DNA from: Tetragenococcus sp041859945
Lineage (GTDB): Bacteria; Bacillota; Bacilli; Lactobacillales; Enterococcaceae
Length of the DNA: 42,400 bases
Assembly: GCA_041859945.1 (NCBI GenBank)
Contig: JBFLGC010000023.1
Coordinates: forward strand, 1-42,400
Reading direction: 5' to 3'
This document shows, one piece after another, positions 1-7,498 of this stretch (its first letter is position 1; each line of letters begins with the position of its first letter). The position numbers and the translations under genes are program-made. The notes under the pieces are model-generated. The model was not told where the DNA came from and did no database searches. It was given only the letters and a program-made list of their open reading frames with translations.

Positions 1-74
1 CTTTCGCTAACAGTTCCTACTGCCAAGCCTGTAGCGGACTTTCACCGCCAAGTGATTACCCATGCAGGGCGCAC
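1..74 (-). mobile_element. Group II intron (class C-like), 5' end only
   Basis: On the minus strand an intron begins at base 74 with GTGCGCCC, followed by GCATGGGT, then GGTGAAAGTCC and further on AACTGTTAGC. This is the layout of domain I in bacterial class C introns (the Oceanobacillus iheyensis intron starts almost the same way, from memory). The rest, including the intron-encoded reverse transcriptase if present, lies beyond the window edge. Class C introns typically insert just downstream of intrinsic terminators, and a perfect terminator lies immediately upstream here (79-111). Seen: the 5' consensus and its position. Inferred: class C, and that it is a full intron. Confidence 0.8.
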
Positions 75-78
75 CGAG

Positions 79-111
79 AAAAAACACTAACGCCACTTTC
101 CGTTAGTGTTT
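79..111 (-). terminator. Terminator of the murI operon and intron insertion motif
   Basis: A perfect 11-bp stem (82-92 with 101-111, 8-nt loop) is followed on the minus strand by six T. It ends the murI / rph-rdgB / yfcE transcript. The intron start lies four bases after the T-run, as expected for terminator-targeting class C introns. Confidence 0.85.
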
Positions 112-201
112 GCTGTGTTTTAAACAAATGATTCATAGGATTTAGAAATCATTTATTTTCCCTATTCGAATAAGCAATGCCCTCGACTTCTATCTCCTTT
201 T

Positions 202-726
202 TTAGCGGTTATTGGCTTTTGGAAAAACAAAATTTAAATCGGTGATCGGACTAAAATCCCGTGTATAATATTGAACGTTATAACCGTCTCTATCACTTGC
301 GATGATCGCATAGCTCTTATATTGTAAGGGGCCTCGTGGTTGCGAAATGCTACCAGGATTTAAAAATAAGATCCCTTCTTCTGATTCGCAACCGATTTGA
401 TGGGTATGACCAAAAAGTGCGATCGTCGCTTTTTCTTCTAAAGCTTGCATTTTTAAAGTCGTAAGTCCCATACGCACGTTGGAAAGATGCCCATGAGTAA
501 CAAAAATTCGATCCAAGTCAGTCGTGATCACTTGCTTTTTGAGATAGCGCGGATCATAATCACAATTTCCAGTCACAACTTTGAAATGTTGCCATAATTC
601 ATCGTCGTAACGTAACTCAGAATCGCCGCAATGGATCATGACATCGACTTTTCCCTCATACCGATCCAGCAGATTGACTAAAATTTGCCGATCACCATGA
701 CTATCACTAACTACCAAATACTTCAT
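202..726 (-). CDS. YfcE/MJ0936-type metallophosphoesterase
   Basis: A 174-residue cytoplasmic calcineurin-like phosphoesterase; relatives hydrolyse phosphodiesters with a two-metal centre. Metal-site motifs are all visible: D8-x-H10 (SDSHGD), GD at 34-35, GNCD with N54, H78/H80 (THGH) and GHTH at 106-109. The start is an ATG behind a GAGGAG site (AGTGAGGAGAGC). It is the last gene of the murI / rph-rdgB / yfcE run, 23 bp after rph-rdgB, which is a common arrangement in lactic acid bacteria. The physiological substrate is not evident from sequence. Length is normal for the family. Confidence 0.9.
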   Translation of the reverse strand: MKYLVVSDSHGDRQILVNLLDRYEGKVDVMIHCGDSELRYDDELWQHFKVVTGNCDYDPRYLKKQVITTDLDRIFVTHGHLSNVRMGLTTLKMQALEEKATIALFGHTHQIGCESEEGILFLNPGSISQPRGPLQYKSYAIIASDRDGYNVQYYTRDFSPITDLNFVFPKANNR

Positions 727-749
727 TTAGATGCTCTCCTCACTTGTTT

Positions 750-2099
750 TTATGCTAATGTTCCTTCTAACCAATCTTGCCAACGATCCTTTAATTTTTG
801 CATCGCTTGACCACGGTGGCTAATGGCATTTTTTTCTGATTCTGATAGTTCAGCAGCAGTCTTCTCCGTATCTCCCACCACAAATAAAGGGTCATAGCCA
901 AAGCCGTTTTCTCCACGAGGGATCCTACCGACTCGACCGGGCCACTGTGCTTCGACTACTAAGCTATCTTTATTGGGAGCTGCAAAAACTAAAGTACAAT
1001 GAAATTGAGCCGTCCGCTGTTCATCAGGAACATTGGTCAATTCATAAAGTAATTTAGCATTATTGGCGGCATCGCTTTTTTGTTCACCCGCAAAACGTGC
1101 CGAATAAACACCTGGTCGTCCATCCAAAGCATCCACTTTTAAGCCGGAGTCATCCGCCAAAACTGGACACTTTAAAAGAGTTGCGATCGTTTCTGCTTTT
1201 AGACGAGCATTTTCTTCAAAAGTCGTTCCCGTTTCTTTGACATCAGGGATATCCGGAAAATCATCTAGCGTTTTGATAGCATAGCCTGCCGCTTGAAACA
1301 TCGTTGCAAATTCCCGCGCCTTACCCTTATTCCTAGTTGCGATGATGATCGTTTTCGGCTTCAATTGAACGGTTGCTTCGTAATCCAAAGATAAGCGTTC
1401 TTTTTGCTCAGCAATCACATCATCGATAGCTCGTTGTCCATAAACCATACATTCATTTAACTGCTGCTCAGCAAAGGTCACCGAATCCCCCAAAATATGC
1501 ATTTCGACAAAGCCTCCAGACTCAGTCTTGACCAGAAACATTTCTGCAAGTGCCTGCTTTTCTTCTTGAGCGGTCAGGTCAACGACACACTCGCCGTTAT
1601 TTAGGATACCGACCACACTAGCGGCAAGTATTTCTTTGATCGGATCTTTTAGGATTACTTTTTTTTGCAACAATTTATCAATAGCTAGACGGAAAGCGAT
1701 AAAGGCCCCATTTACAGTGGCCATCATCGTAGCACCATCATTTTGGATGACCACACAATCAATGAGGATCATTTTCTCCCCTAATAGAGTCAAATCTGTA
1801 ACAGTCTTCAATGAATTTACGATCAATTGGCTTATCTCTTTGGATCGATCACTAGCTTTTTCGCGCATCATTTCACTTTTCTTACGTATAGAAGAACTTC
1901 TTGGCAATTCGTTATAGTCTGCTTTGATCCTACCTGCATCTGTTCCTTTTAAAGCTTCAGAGCGCTCCTCTACCGTGGCACAACAAAGTACTTTGGTATC
2001 ACCCAAAGAAATAAGCACTGACCCTTCTGGATCTTTTAAGGGATTTACTTGAATCATCAGGGGTCGTATTTCATATGATCTTCTACCATCTTGACGCAT
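750..2099 (-). CDS. RNase PH-like / RdgB (non-canonical purine NTP pyrophosphatase) fusion
   Basis: 449 residues in two domains. Residues 1-240 follow RNase PH (3'-5' phosphorolytic exoribonuclease); residues about 248-449 are RdgB/HAM1, which removes dITP/XTP from nucleotide pools. The RdgB half looks complete: TRNKGK, LADDSGL, PGVYSARF, GFGYDPLF and SHRG are present. The RNase PH half is unusual: the usual GGTRTA phosphate site reads GATMMA (122-127, Arg to Met125), and the conserved YVED and DMN acidic positions read AQEE (Glu180) and AEM (Glu186). Phosphorolysis may therefore be lost, leaving RdgB as the active part. The ATG directly abuts the murI stop (TAGATG), with AGGAGG inside murI, suggesting translational coupling. 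The fusion itself is known in enterococci. Confidence 0.9.
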   Translation of the reverse strand: MRQDGRRSYEIRPLMIQVNPLKDPEGSVLISLGDTKVLCCATVEERSEALKGTDAGRIKADYNELPRSSSIRKKSEMMREKASDRSKEISQLIVNSLKTVTDLTLLGEKMILIDCVVIQNDGATMMATVNGAFIAFRLAIDKLLQKKVILKDPIKEILAASVVGILNNGECVVDLTAQEEKQALAEMFLVKTESGGFVEMHILGDSVTFAEQQLNECMVYGQRAIDDVIAEQKERLSLDYEATVQLKPKTIIIATRNKGKAREFATMFQAAGYAIKTLDDFPDIPDVKETGTTFEENARLKAETIATLLKCPVLADDSGLKVDALDGRPGVYSARFAGEQKSDAANNAKLLYELTNVPDEQRTAQFHCTLVFAAPNKDSLVVEAQWPGRVGRIPRGENGFGYDPLFVVGDTEKTAAELSESEKNAISHRGQAMQKLKDRWQDWLEGTLA

Positions 2100-2909
2100 C
2101 TATGAGCCTCCTAAATAAATTTTTTGCGAATGGATCGACTCGACCGGCAACCAATCATTGGCGATCTCATCAAATAAAATAGTCGATCCGGTTGTATAAA
2201 AAGTGGTTATTGGAGCTGGATTATTTTGATTTGCAATAGCAAAATAATCCAGTAACATACTGACCTCACCGATCGTCTCTGCTCCAGAATCGATCAAAAC
2301 GACGCTATCACCCATCACATTTTGAATGATCGGCCGCAATAGAGGGTAATGTGTACAACCTAAGATCAGGGTATCTAACGTTTTTCGACGCAAGGGACGT
2401 AATGTTTCTGATACTATTTTTTTAGCCACAGCGGAATAGTATTGATTACTTTCCACTATCGGGACAAATTTAGGACAAGCCAAACTGGTTACTTGTGCTT
2501 CTGGTACTTTAGCTTGGATAGCTTTTTGATAAGAACCGCTATTGATAGTTCCCTCCGTGCCAATAATGGCAATTTGTTGATTCTTAGTGGCTTTGACTGC
2601 CGCTCTAGTTCCCGGCAAAATGACACCGACAACAGGGATTTCTAACTGCTTCTTGATTTCTTCCATGGCAGCAGCCGTTGCCGTATTACAAGCAATGACC
2701 AACATCTTTATTTCTTTTTTTAAAAGAAAACGAACCATTTGCCAAGTAAAAGAAACGACTTCCGCTTTGGGCCTAGGACCGTATGGACAGCGAGCGGTAT
2801 CACCTAAATAAATAATATTTTCATTTGGCAGTTGCTTCATCGCTTCTTTCACAACGGTCAACCCACCCACTCCGGAATCAATAAATCCTATCGGTCGTTG
2901 ATTTTCCAT
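2100..2909 (-). CDS. murI: Glutamate racemase MurI
   Basis: 269 residues. Converts L-glutamate to D-glutamate for peptidoglycan in the cytoplasm. The family signature FIDSGVGGLTVV (D11, S12) and both catalytic cysteines are present: C74 in ACNTAT and C185 in GCTHYPL. Start ATG is preceded by AAGGAAGG. It heads the operon with rph-rdgB and yfcE; the stop codon touches the next start. No promoter could be assigned with confidence in the AT-rich upstream 90 bp. Length and motifs are normal. Confidence 0.96.
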   Translation of the reverse strand: MENQRPIGFIDSGVGGLTVVKEAMKQLPNENIIYLGDTARCPYGPRPKAEVVSFTWQMVRFLLKKEIKMLVIACNTATAAAMEEIKKQLEIPVVGVILPGTRAAVKATKNQQIAIIGTEGTINSGSYQKAIQAKVPEAQVTSLACPKFVPIVESNQYYSAVAKKIVSETLRPLRRKTLDTLILGCTHYPLLRPIIQNVMGDSVVLIDSGAETIGEVSMLLDYFAIANQNNPAPITTFYTTGSTILFDEIANDWLPVESIHSQKIYLGGS

Positions 2910-3017
2910 ATTGTCCTTCCTTTACAAAAAACATTTCATCTATTCCTCTATTCTGTACTTTTTTCTATGTTTTTTCAAGTATTCTTTTCTAGCAAGGCAC
3001 TGAATATTTAAATCACA

Positions 3018-3148
3018 GTTACAATCTATGGCTAAATTTGCCGACCAACGCTACACTTTCACGTTTGTCTCTGTTATCGGTCCCATCGCTGACTTTTTAA
3101 GCAAGCCGATCTCGCTGTGTAGCGGCTGATTCGGCCGTGAATTGTAAC
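3018..3148. repeat. Imperfect palindromic element, copy 1
   Basis: The 343-bp gap between murI and the ABC operon contains a 131-bp element bounded by GTTACAAT (3018-3025) and its inverse ATTGTAAC (3141-3148), with further pairing inside (GCTACAC near 3050, GTGTAGC near 3117). Its right half (3101-3148) recurs inverted at 20786-20833 with 3 mismatches in 48 bases. GC content is higher than in the flanks. It looks like a small dispersed, non-coding, hairpin-forming repeat. Confidence 0.7.
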
Positions 3149-3204
3149 AAATCACAATAGAAAACGACCTTTCTGCTTGCGATATTCTTCTCCCTTAGAA
3201 CCTA

Positions 3205-3239
3205 AAAAAGTCGTGCAGCAAAGATCACACGACTTTTTT
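3205..3239 (-). terminator. Terminator of the amino-acid ABC operon
   Basis: AAAAAGTCGTG (3205-3215) pairs with CACGACTTTTT (3228-3238), an 11-bp stem. It lies just past the stop of the last permease gene on the minus strand. Confidence 0.85.
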
Positions 3240-3252
3240 AGTTGATCATCTC

Positions 3253-3923
3253 TTAATAATTGTAGCGTTTAGTTTCTAAATAGTTTGACAATAAGGATAG
3301 AATATAACAAATAACAAAGTATAGCGCCGCCATCAAAACAAACATGGGAATCACATAAGACGTGTTTTGTCCATAAATGATCTTCGCATGATGGGTCAAC
3401 TCAGGCAAAGAAATAATCACTGCTAAGGAGGTATCTTTGACTAAAGAGATCAATTGGCTGACAATAGCCGGGATCATGGAACGAAAAGCCTGTGGCAAAA
3501 CGATCGTGAGCATCGTCGACCAATAGCTCAAGCCCAATAGCTCAAGCCTGTAGACAGACCTGCTTCCATTTGTCCTTTGGGTACGGCATTGAGGCCAGCC
3601 CGAAAAATTTCTGATAACATCGCTGATTCGAAAATCGTTAAAGCAACTACAGTCGACCAGAAAATATCAAACCGGATACCGATCTGAGGTAAAGCAAAAT
3701 AGGTAAAGAAAATGATCAGTAGTAAGGGTAAATTACGGACCACATCGACCACGATTCCTACGATCGAAGATAGAATCGGAATGTTAGCAAAGCGGACCGT
3801 GCCCGCTAGACCACCAATCAAAAAACTAAAGACGATTGCCAAAACCGATACCGAGATCGTTACTTGTAAGCCGTCTAATAAAAAACGTAAATTTATCATT
3901 GAGTAAGCGCCAATAAAATCCAT
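3253..3923 (-). pseudogene. Amino-acid ABC permease (GlnP/GluD type), frameshifted by a 14-bp tandem duplication
   Basis: Two reading pieces (3528-3923 and 3253-3537) together make one HisM/GlnP-family permease. The 14-bp unit CCAATAGCTCAAGC occurs twice in tandem at 3520-3533 and 3534-3547. Removing one copy joins the frames as ...STGLSYW-STMLTIVLPQAF... and gives a normal 218-residue protein with about five membrane helices. The break falls in the EAA loop (EAGLSTGLSYW...LPQAF), which contacts the ATPase, so the shifted product would lack this coupling segment. Start ATG has an AAAGGAG site. It is the last gene of the operon, after the first permease. A 14-bp direct repeat could also be lost again by slippage. 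Sequencing error is possible but less likely for an exact duplication. Confidence 0.88.
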
Positions 3924-3951
3924 AAGCGTCTCCTTTCATCAAATAAATGCA

Positions 3952-4593
3952 TCAAACATCCCATTTTTTCTCCAAATAGGTCATCAAATAAGATAGGGGC
4001 AAGGTCAAAACCAAATAAAAAATCCCCACGATGATATAAGTATCAAAAGTGATAAATGTCGCACTAGCAACCAAATCACCTTGATACATCAGATCAAGAC
4101 CTGCGACCATTGCTAAAATCGATGAGTTTTTGATCAAATTGATGAATTGACCTCCCAAGGGCGGGATCACGATTTTAAAAGCTTGTGGCAAAACGATATG
4201 CCGCATGGTCTGACCATAAGTCAAGCCGGAAGACAACGCCGCTTCTGTCTGACCGACTGGTACGGTCTGAATGCCAGAACGGATCGTTTCTGCGATAAAC
4301 GCAGAGGTATAGATTGTAAGTCCAATGGTACCGGCCTGAAAACCGGTGAAAGGATAGGCATAAAGTGGTAGAACGACATAAAAAAACATAACAATGATCA
4401 GTAGTGGGATATTTCTAAAAAATTCCACATATGCTTTAGCTAAACCTTTGATCCCCCTATTTTCTGATAACTGAAAGATCGCCATCAGTGTGCCAATGAG
4501 CAAACTGAATACAAGAGCGATCAGACTTGAAAAGATCGTATTTTTAAAACCTTCAAAAAATAAGGCTGCATTATTTTGAAATAAAGTCCACAT
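3952..4593 (-). CDS. Amino-acid ABC transporter permease (GlnP/GluC type)
   Basis: 213-residue polar amino-acid permease of the HisMQ family with about five membrane helices. The EAA loop (GQTEAALSSGLTYGQT...LPQAFK) that docks on the ATPase is intact. Its ATG overlaps the stop of the binding-protein gene by one base (TAATG), so the two are translationally coupled. The order ATPase, binding protein, permease, permease matches gluABCD-type glutamate/glutamine uptake systems. Two permeases normally form a heterodimer; the second is broken here, so this one would have to act as a homodimer or the system is off. Confidence 0.92.
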   Translation of the reverse strand: MWTLFQNNAALFFEGFKNTIFSSLIALVFSLLIGTLMAIFQLSENRGIKGLAKAYVEFFRNIPLLIIVMFFYVVLPLYAYPFTGFQAGTIGLTIYTSAFIAETIRSGIQTVPVGQTEAALSSGLTYGQTMRHIVLPQAFKIVIPPLGGQFINLIKNSSILAMVAGLDLMYQGDLVASATFITFDTYIIVGIFYLVLTLPLSYLMTYLEKKWDV

Positions 4594-5417
4594 TACTTAT
4601 CACCTCCATCTACATAGCCATCTTCGCTATCGGGAAACCATTTATTGAAGATCTCATCATAGGTGCCATTTTCATGCAATGTTTCAAGAGCTACATTGAC
4701 TGCGTTCAAAAAGTTTTCCTGACCTTTATTGATAGCTATCCCATATGGCTCTTGCGTAAAAGTCCCACCGACTAATTCGTAATTGGTATTTTCACTTGCC
4801 ATCCCTAAAAGGATCGCATTGTCAGTTGTCATCGCATCGCCTTGACCGGCTTGTAACGCCGTAAAAGCCTCGGCATAATTCTCTAACTCTAAGACTTTCG
4901 TTTCGGGTGCATGTTCACGTATATTTTCGGCAGAAGTAGAACCTTTTACCGCTAAAACGACATCCTCAGCCGTCAAGTCTTCAACACTTGTGATCGAACT
5001 ACCTTTCTTGACAAGTAGGGATTGACCAGCATCAAAATAGACATCTGAAAAATCGACTTGTTTTTTTCGTTCTTCAGAAATCGTCATCGTCGCGATGATC
5101 GCATCGATATTGCCGTTTTTAAGTAAAGGGATCCGTGTTTTTGAAGTCACTTCGACGAAATCAGCATTACCGTCACGGCCCAAAATTTCTTCGGTGATTG
5201 CTTTAGCCATATCGATATCGAATCCTTTGACCTGTCTAGAAGAGATATCCATCAAGCCGAAAAGACGGGTATCGTTTTTAACGCCCCAAGTGATTTGATC
5301 CGTTGCTTGGCTAACTTCCAAGATATCTTTATCCGCAACACTCTCATTTTTACATGCTGACAAAGAAACGATAGAAATAAAGAAAAGCAATAGTACATGC
5401 CATTTTTTCCTTGACAT
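4593..5417 (-). CDS. Amino-acid ABC transporter substrate-binding lipoprotein
   Basis: 274 residues with a lipoprotein signal peptide: basic MSRKK, hydrophobic stretch, lipobox LSAC with C22 as the lipidated residue. The rest is a family 3 solute-binding protein: GFDIDMAKAI, EVTSKTRIPLL and VDFSDVYFDAG are typical of glutamate/glutamine/aspartate binders (GluB/GlnH). It would sit on the outer face of the membrane and deliver substrate to the permeases encoded downstream. The exact ligand cannot be read from sequence. It lies 17 bp after the ATPase gene and overlaps the next gene by one base. Confidence 0.92.
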   Translation of the reverse strand: MSRKKWHVLLLFFISIVSLSACKNESVADKDILEVSQATDQITWGVKNDTRLFGLMDISSRQVKGFDIDMAKAITEEILGRDGNADFVEVTSKTRIPLLKNGNIDAIIATMTISEERKKQVDFSDVYFDAGQSLLVKKGSSITSVEDLTAEDVVLAVKGSTSAENIREHAPETKVLELENYAEAFTALQAGQGDAMTTDNAILLGMASENTNYELVGGTFTQEPYGIAINKGQENFLNAVNVALETLHENGTYDEIFNKWFPDSEDGYVDGGDK

Positions 5418-5434
5418 AGACGTTCCCTCCTTTT

Positions 5435-6172
5435 CTAATGATTGATGACTTTGTTGATGAATTGTTGCGCTCTTTCATCATCAGGATGTTCAAAGAAGGC
5501 ATCGACATCACGACTATCTTCCAAAACTTGTCCGTCTGCCATAAAAATGACTCGATCAGCTACCTCGCGTGCAAAATTCATTTCATGTGTCACGACGATC
5601 ATAGACATCCCGTTTTTAGCGATCCGTTTCATGACTTCTAACACATCTCCAATCATTTCTGGATCCAAAGCTGAAGTTGGTTCATCAAATAATAACATCT
5701 CTGGTTGCATAGCCAGTCCTCTAGCAATAGCCACCCGTTGCTGTTGCCCACCAGACAATTGGGAAGGATACGAATCTTTTTTATCCAACATACCGACCGT
5801 ATCTAATAACTTTTCAGCCAGTTTTGTCGCTTCTCTCTCCTCCTGTTTCAAAACCTTGATTGGTGCTAAAGTTATGTTTTCTAAAACAGTTTTATTAGGA
5901 TATAGATTAAAATGCTGAAAAACCATGCCAATATTTTTACGAACCTCTGTCAACTTAGTTTCTTTACTACGGATATCTTTGCCATTGATCAAAAGATTAC
6001 CAGAAGTGATCGTTTCTAAACCATTGATGGTTCTTAATAACGTGCTTTTACCTGAACCTGAAGGGCCGATCACAACCACGACCTCCCCTTGTTCAAAAGA
6101 AAGATCGATATTTTTCAGCGCATGAAATTTCCCGTAATACTTTTCAACACTCTTGAATTCTATCATTGCCAT
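5435..6172 (-). CDS. Amino-acid ABC transporter ATPase (GlnQ/GluA type)
   Basis: 245 residues from the ATG at 6172; an upstream in-frame TTG at 6187 is unlikely because the GGAG site lies between it and this ATG. Walker A GPSGSGKST, Q-loop FQHFNLYPN, signature LSGGQQQR, Walker B LLFDEPTSALD and the switch histidine (VVTHEMNFA) are all present. It belongs to the polar amino-acid uptake class and energises the permeases encoded downstream. First gene of the four-gene operon, with a clear promoter at 6229-6258. Confidence 0.94.
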   Translation of the reverse strand: MAMIEFKSVEKYYGKFHALKNIDLSFEQGEVVVVIGPSGSGKSTLLRTINGLETITSGNLLINGKDIRSKETKLTEVRKNIGMVFQHFNLYPNKTVLENITLAPIKVLKQEEREATKLAEKLLDTVGMLDKKDSYPSQLSGGQQQRVAIARGLAMQPEMLLFDEPTSALDPEMIGDVLEVMKRIAKNGMSMIVVTHEMNFAREVADRVIFMADGQVLEDSRDVDAFFEHPDDERAQQFINKVINH

Positions 6173-6228
6173 CTTCTCACACTCCAATTTTAATTGTTTT
6201 TTAATAAAATAAAAAACTGTTAGTTATT

Positions 6229-6258
6229 ATTATACGCAAATTTTTTCAGTTTTGTAAA
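6229..6258 (-). promoter_or_regulatory. Promoter of the amino-acid ABC operon
   Basis: Minus-strand -35 TTTACA (6253-6258), 18-bp spacer, -10 TATAAT (6229-6234), about 60 bp ahead of the ATPase start. Confidence 0.75.
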
Positions 6259-6338
6259 GTCCCACCAATGAATGACATCAAAAAAAACAAGAATCATTGT
6301 TACAATAGCTGGGCATTTTAAAAGATGAATAAGAAAGG

Positions 6339-6367
6339 TTGTTTATTGATTGAAAAAAAGGTACTAT
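6339..6367 (+). promoter_or_regulatory. Promoter of trpS
   Basis: -35 TTGTTT (6339-6344), 17-bp spacer, -10 TACTAT (6362-6367). The leader to the start codon is only about 35 nt, so there is no room for a T-box; no T-box sequence is seen. Confidence 0.6.
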
Positions 6368-6402
6368 ATTCTTAGAAAACAACAATAGAAAAGGTGAATA
6401 TA

Positions 6403-7410
6403 GTGAATACCATTTTAACAGGTGACAGACCGACTGGAAAACTTCATGTTGGTCATTATGTAGGTTCCTTAAAAACGAGACTTGAACTACAAGGCGATCC
6501 GACGAACAAGCTTTTTGTCATGATCGCTGATATCCAAGCCTTGACTGACAATGCAAAAACCCCTGAAAAAGTTTCCGCAAACATTTTACAGGTTGCTTTA
6601 GATTATTTAGCAGTCGGCTTGAATCCAAGTGACACTACTTTTTTGATCCAATCTCAGATCCCTGAATTATCAGAACTTACTATGTACTATCTGAATTTAG
6701 TAACAGTAGCTAGGTTGAAAAGAAATCCGACTGTCAAAACAGAAATCAAGCAAAAAGATTTCGGTGAAAGTGTCCCAGCTGGCTTTTTCGTCTACCCCGT
6801 TTCACAAGCAGCTGATATCACCGCTTTTAAAGCCAATTTAGTACCAGTGGGTGACGATCAACGGCCGATGCTTGAGCAAACACAAGAAATCGTCCATAGC
6901 TTCAATTCTATCTATGAAGAAGTGCTCGTCGAACCCAAAGCCGTGCTCCCTCCCAAAGGTGCAGCTGGTCGTTTACCGGGGATCGATGGCAATGGCAAAA
7001 TGAGCAAATCATTGAACAATGGGATCTATCTCGCCGATTCGGCCGATGTGTTGCAAAAGAAAGTCATGAGCATGTATACCGATCCGAATCATATCCATGT
7101 CGCAGATCCCGGTCAAGTCGAAGGAAACATGGTCTTTACCTATCTCGATGTTTTTGGCAAAGATAAAGCCTATATTGAACAATTGAAAGAGCAATATCGT
7201 CACGGTGGTCTTGGCGATGTGAAAATCAAACGCTATTTGATCGATGTTTTGGAAGCAGAGTTATCACCGATCCGCAATCGTCGTGAAGAACTAGCTAAAG
7301 ATCCTGAAACGATCCTACAGATTTTAAAAGACGGCAGCGAAAAAGCCGAAAAAGTAGCTGCACAAACGTTAGATGACGTCAAATCAGCAATGGGGATTAA
7401 TTATTTTTAA
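6403..7410 (+). CDS. trpS: Tryptophanyl-tRNA synthetase
   Basis: 335 residues if translated from GTG at 6403. The in-frame GTG at 6394 overlaps the AAAGG ribosome site itself and is rejected; the 6403 start has that site 8 nt upstream and gives MNTILTGDRPTG, the usual TrpS N-terminus. Class I synthetase: HIGH-type HVGH in GKLHVGHYVG, and KMSKS in GNGKMSKSLNN. It charges tRNA-Trp in the cytoplasm. Single-gene transcript, divergent from the ABC operon, ending at the shared terminator at 7457-7498. Confidence 0.96.
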   Translation: MNTILTGDRPTGKLHVGHYVGSLKTRLELQGDPTNKLFVMIADIQALTDNAKTPEKVSANILQVALDYLAVGLNPSDTTFLIQSQIPELSELTMYYLNLVTVARLKRNPTVKTEIKQKDFGESVPAGFFVYPVSQAADITAFKANLVPVGDDQRPMLEQTQEIVHSFNSIYEEVLVEPKAVLPPKGAAGRLPGIDGNGKMSKSLNNGIYLADSADVLQKKVMSMYTDPNHIHVADPGQVEGNMVFTYLDVFGKDKAYIEQLKEQYRHGGLGDVKIKRYLIDVLEAELSPIRNRREELAKDPETILQILKDGSEKAEKVAAQTLDDVKSAMGINYF

Positions 7411-7456
7411 AGGTTTTCTTTTCTGTCGATCTGTCAATACTTAAAAAAATAAAAAT

Positions 7457-7498
7457 TCACCCGAGATTGCTCAATAGTGATCTCAGGTGATTTTTTTT
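7457..7498. terminator. Bidirectional terminator between trpS and pheT
   Basis: TCACC-GAGAT (7457-7466) pairs with ATCTC-GGTGA (7480-7490), flanked by T8 on the plus side and an A-rich run on the other. It serves trpS (+) and, from the other side, pheT (-). Confidence 0.85.

Noticed and set aside
5442..5918. 158-residue plus-strand open frame
   Set aside because: Antisense shadow of the conserved ABC ATPase gene; composition is not protein-like.
6188..6400. T-box or other riboswitch before trpS
   Set aside because: Promoter and start are too close together and no T-box core or terminator is present.
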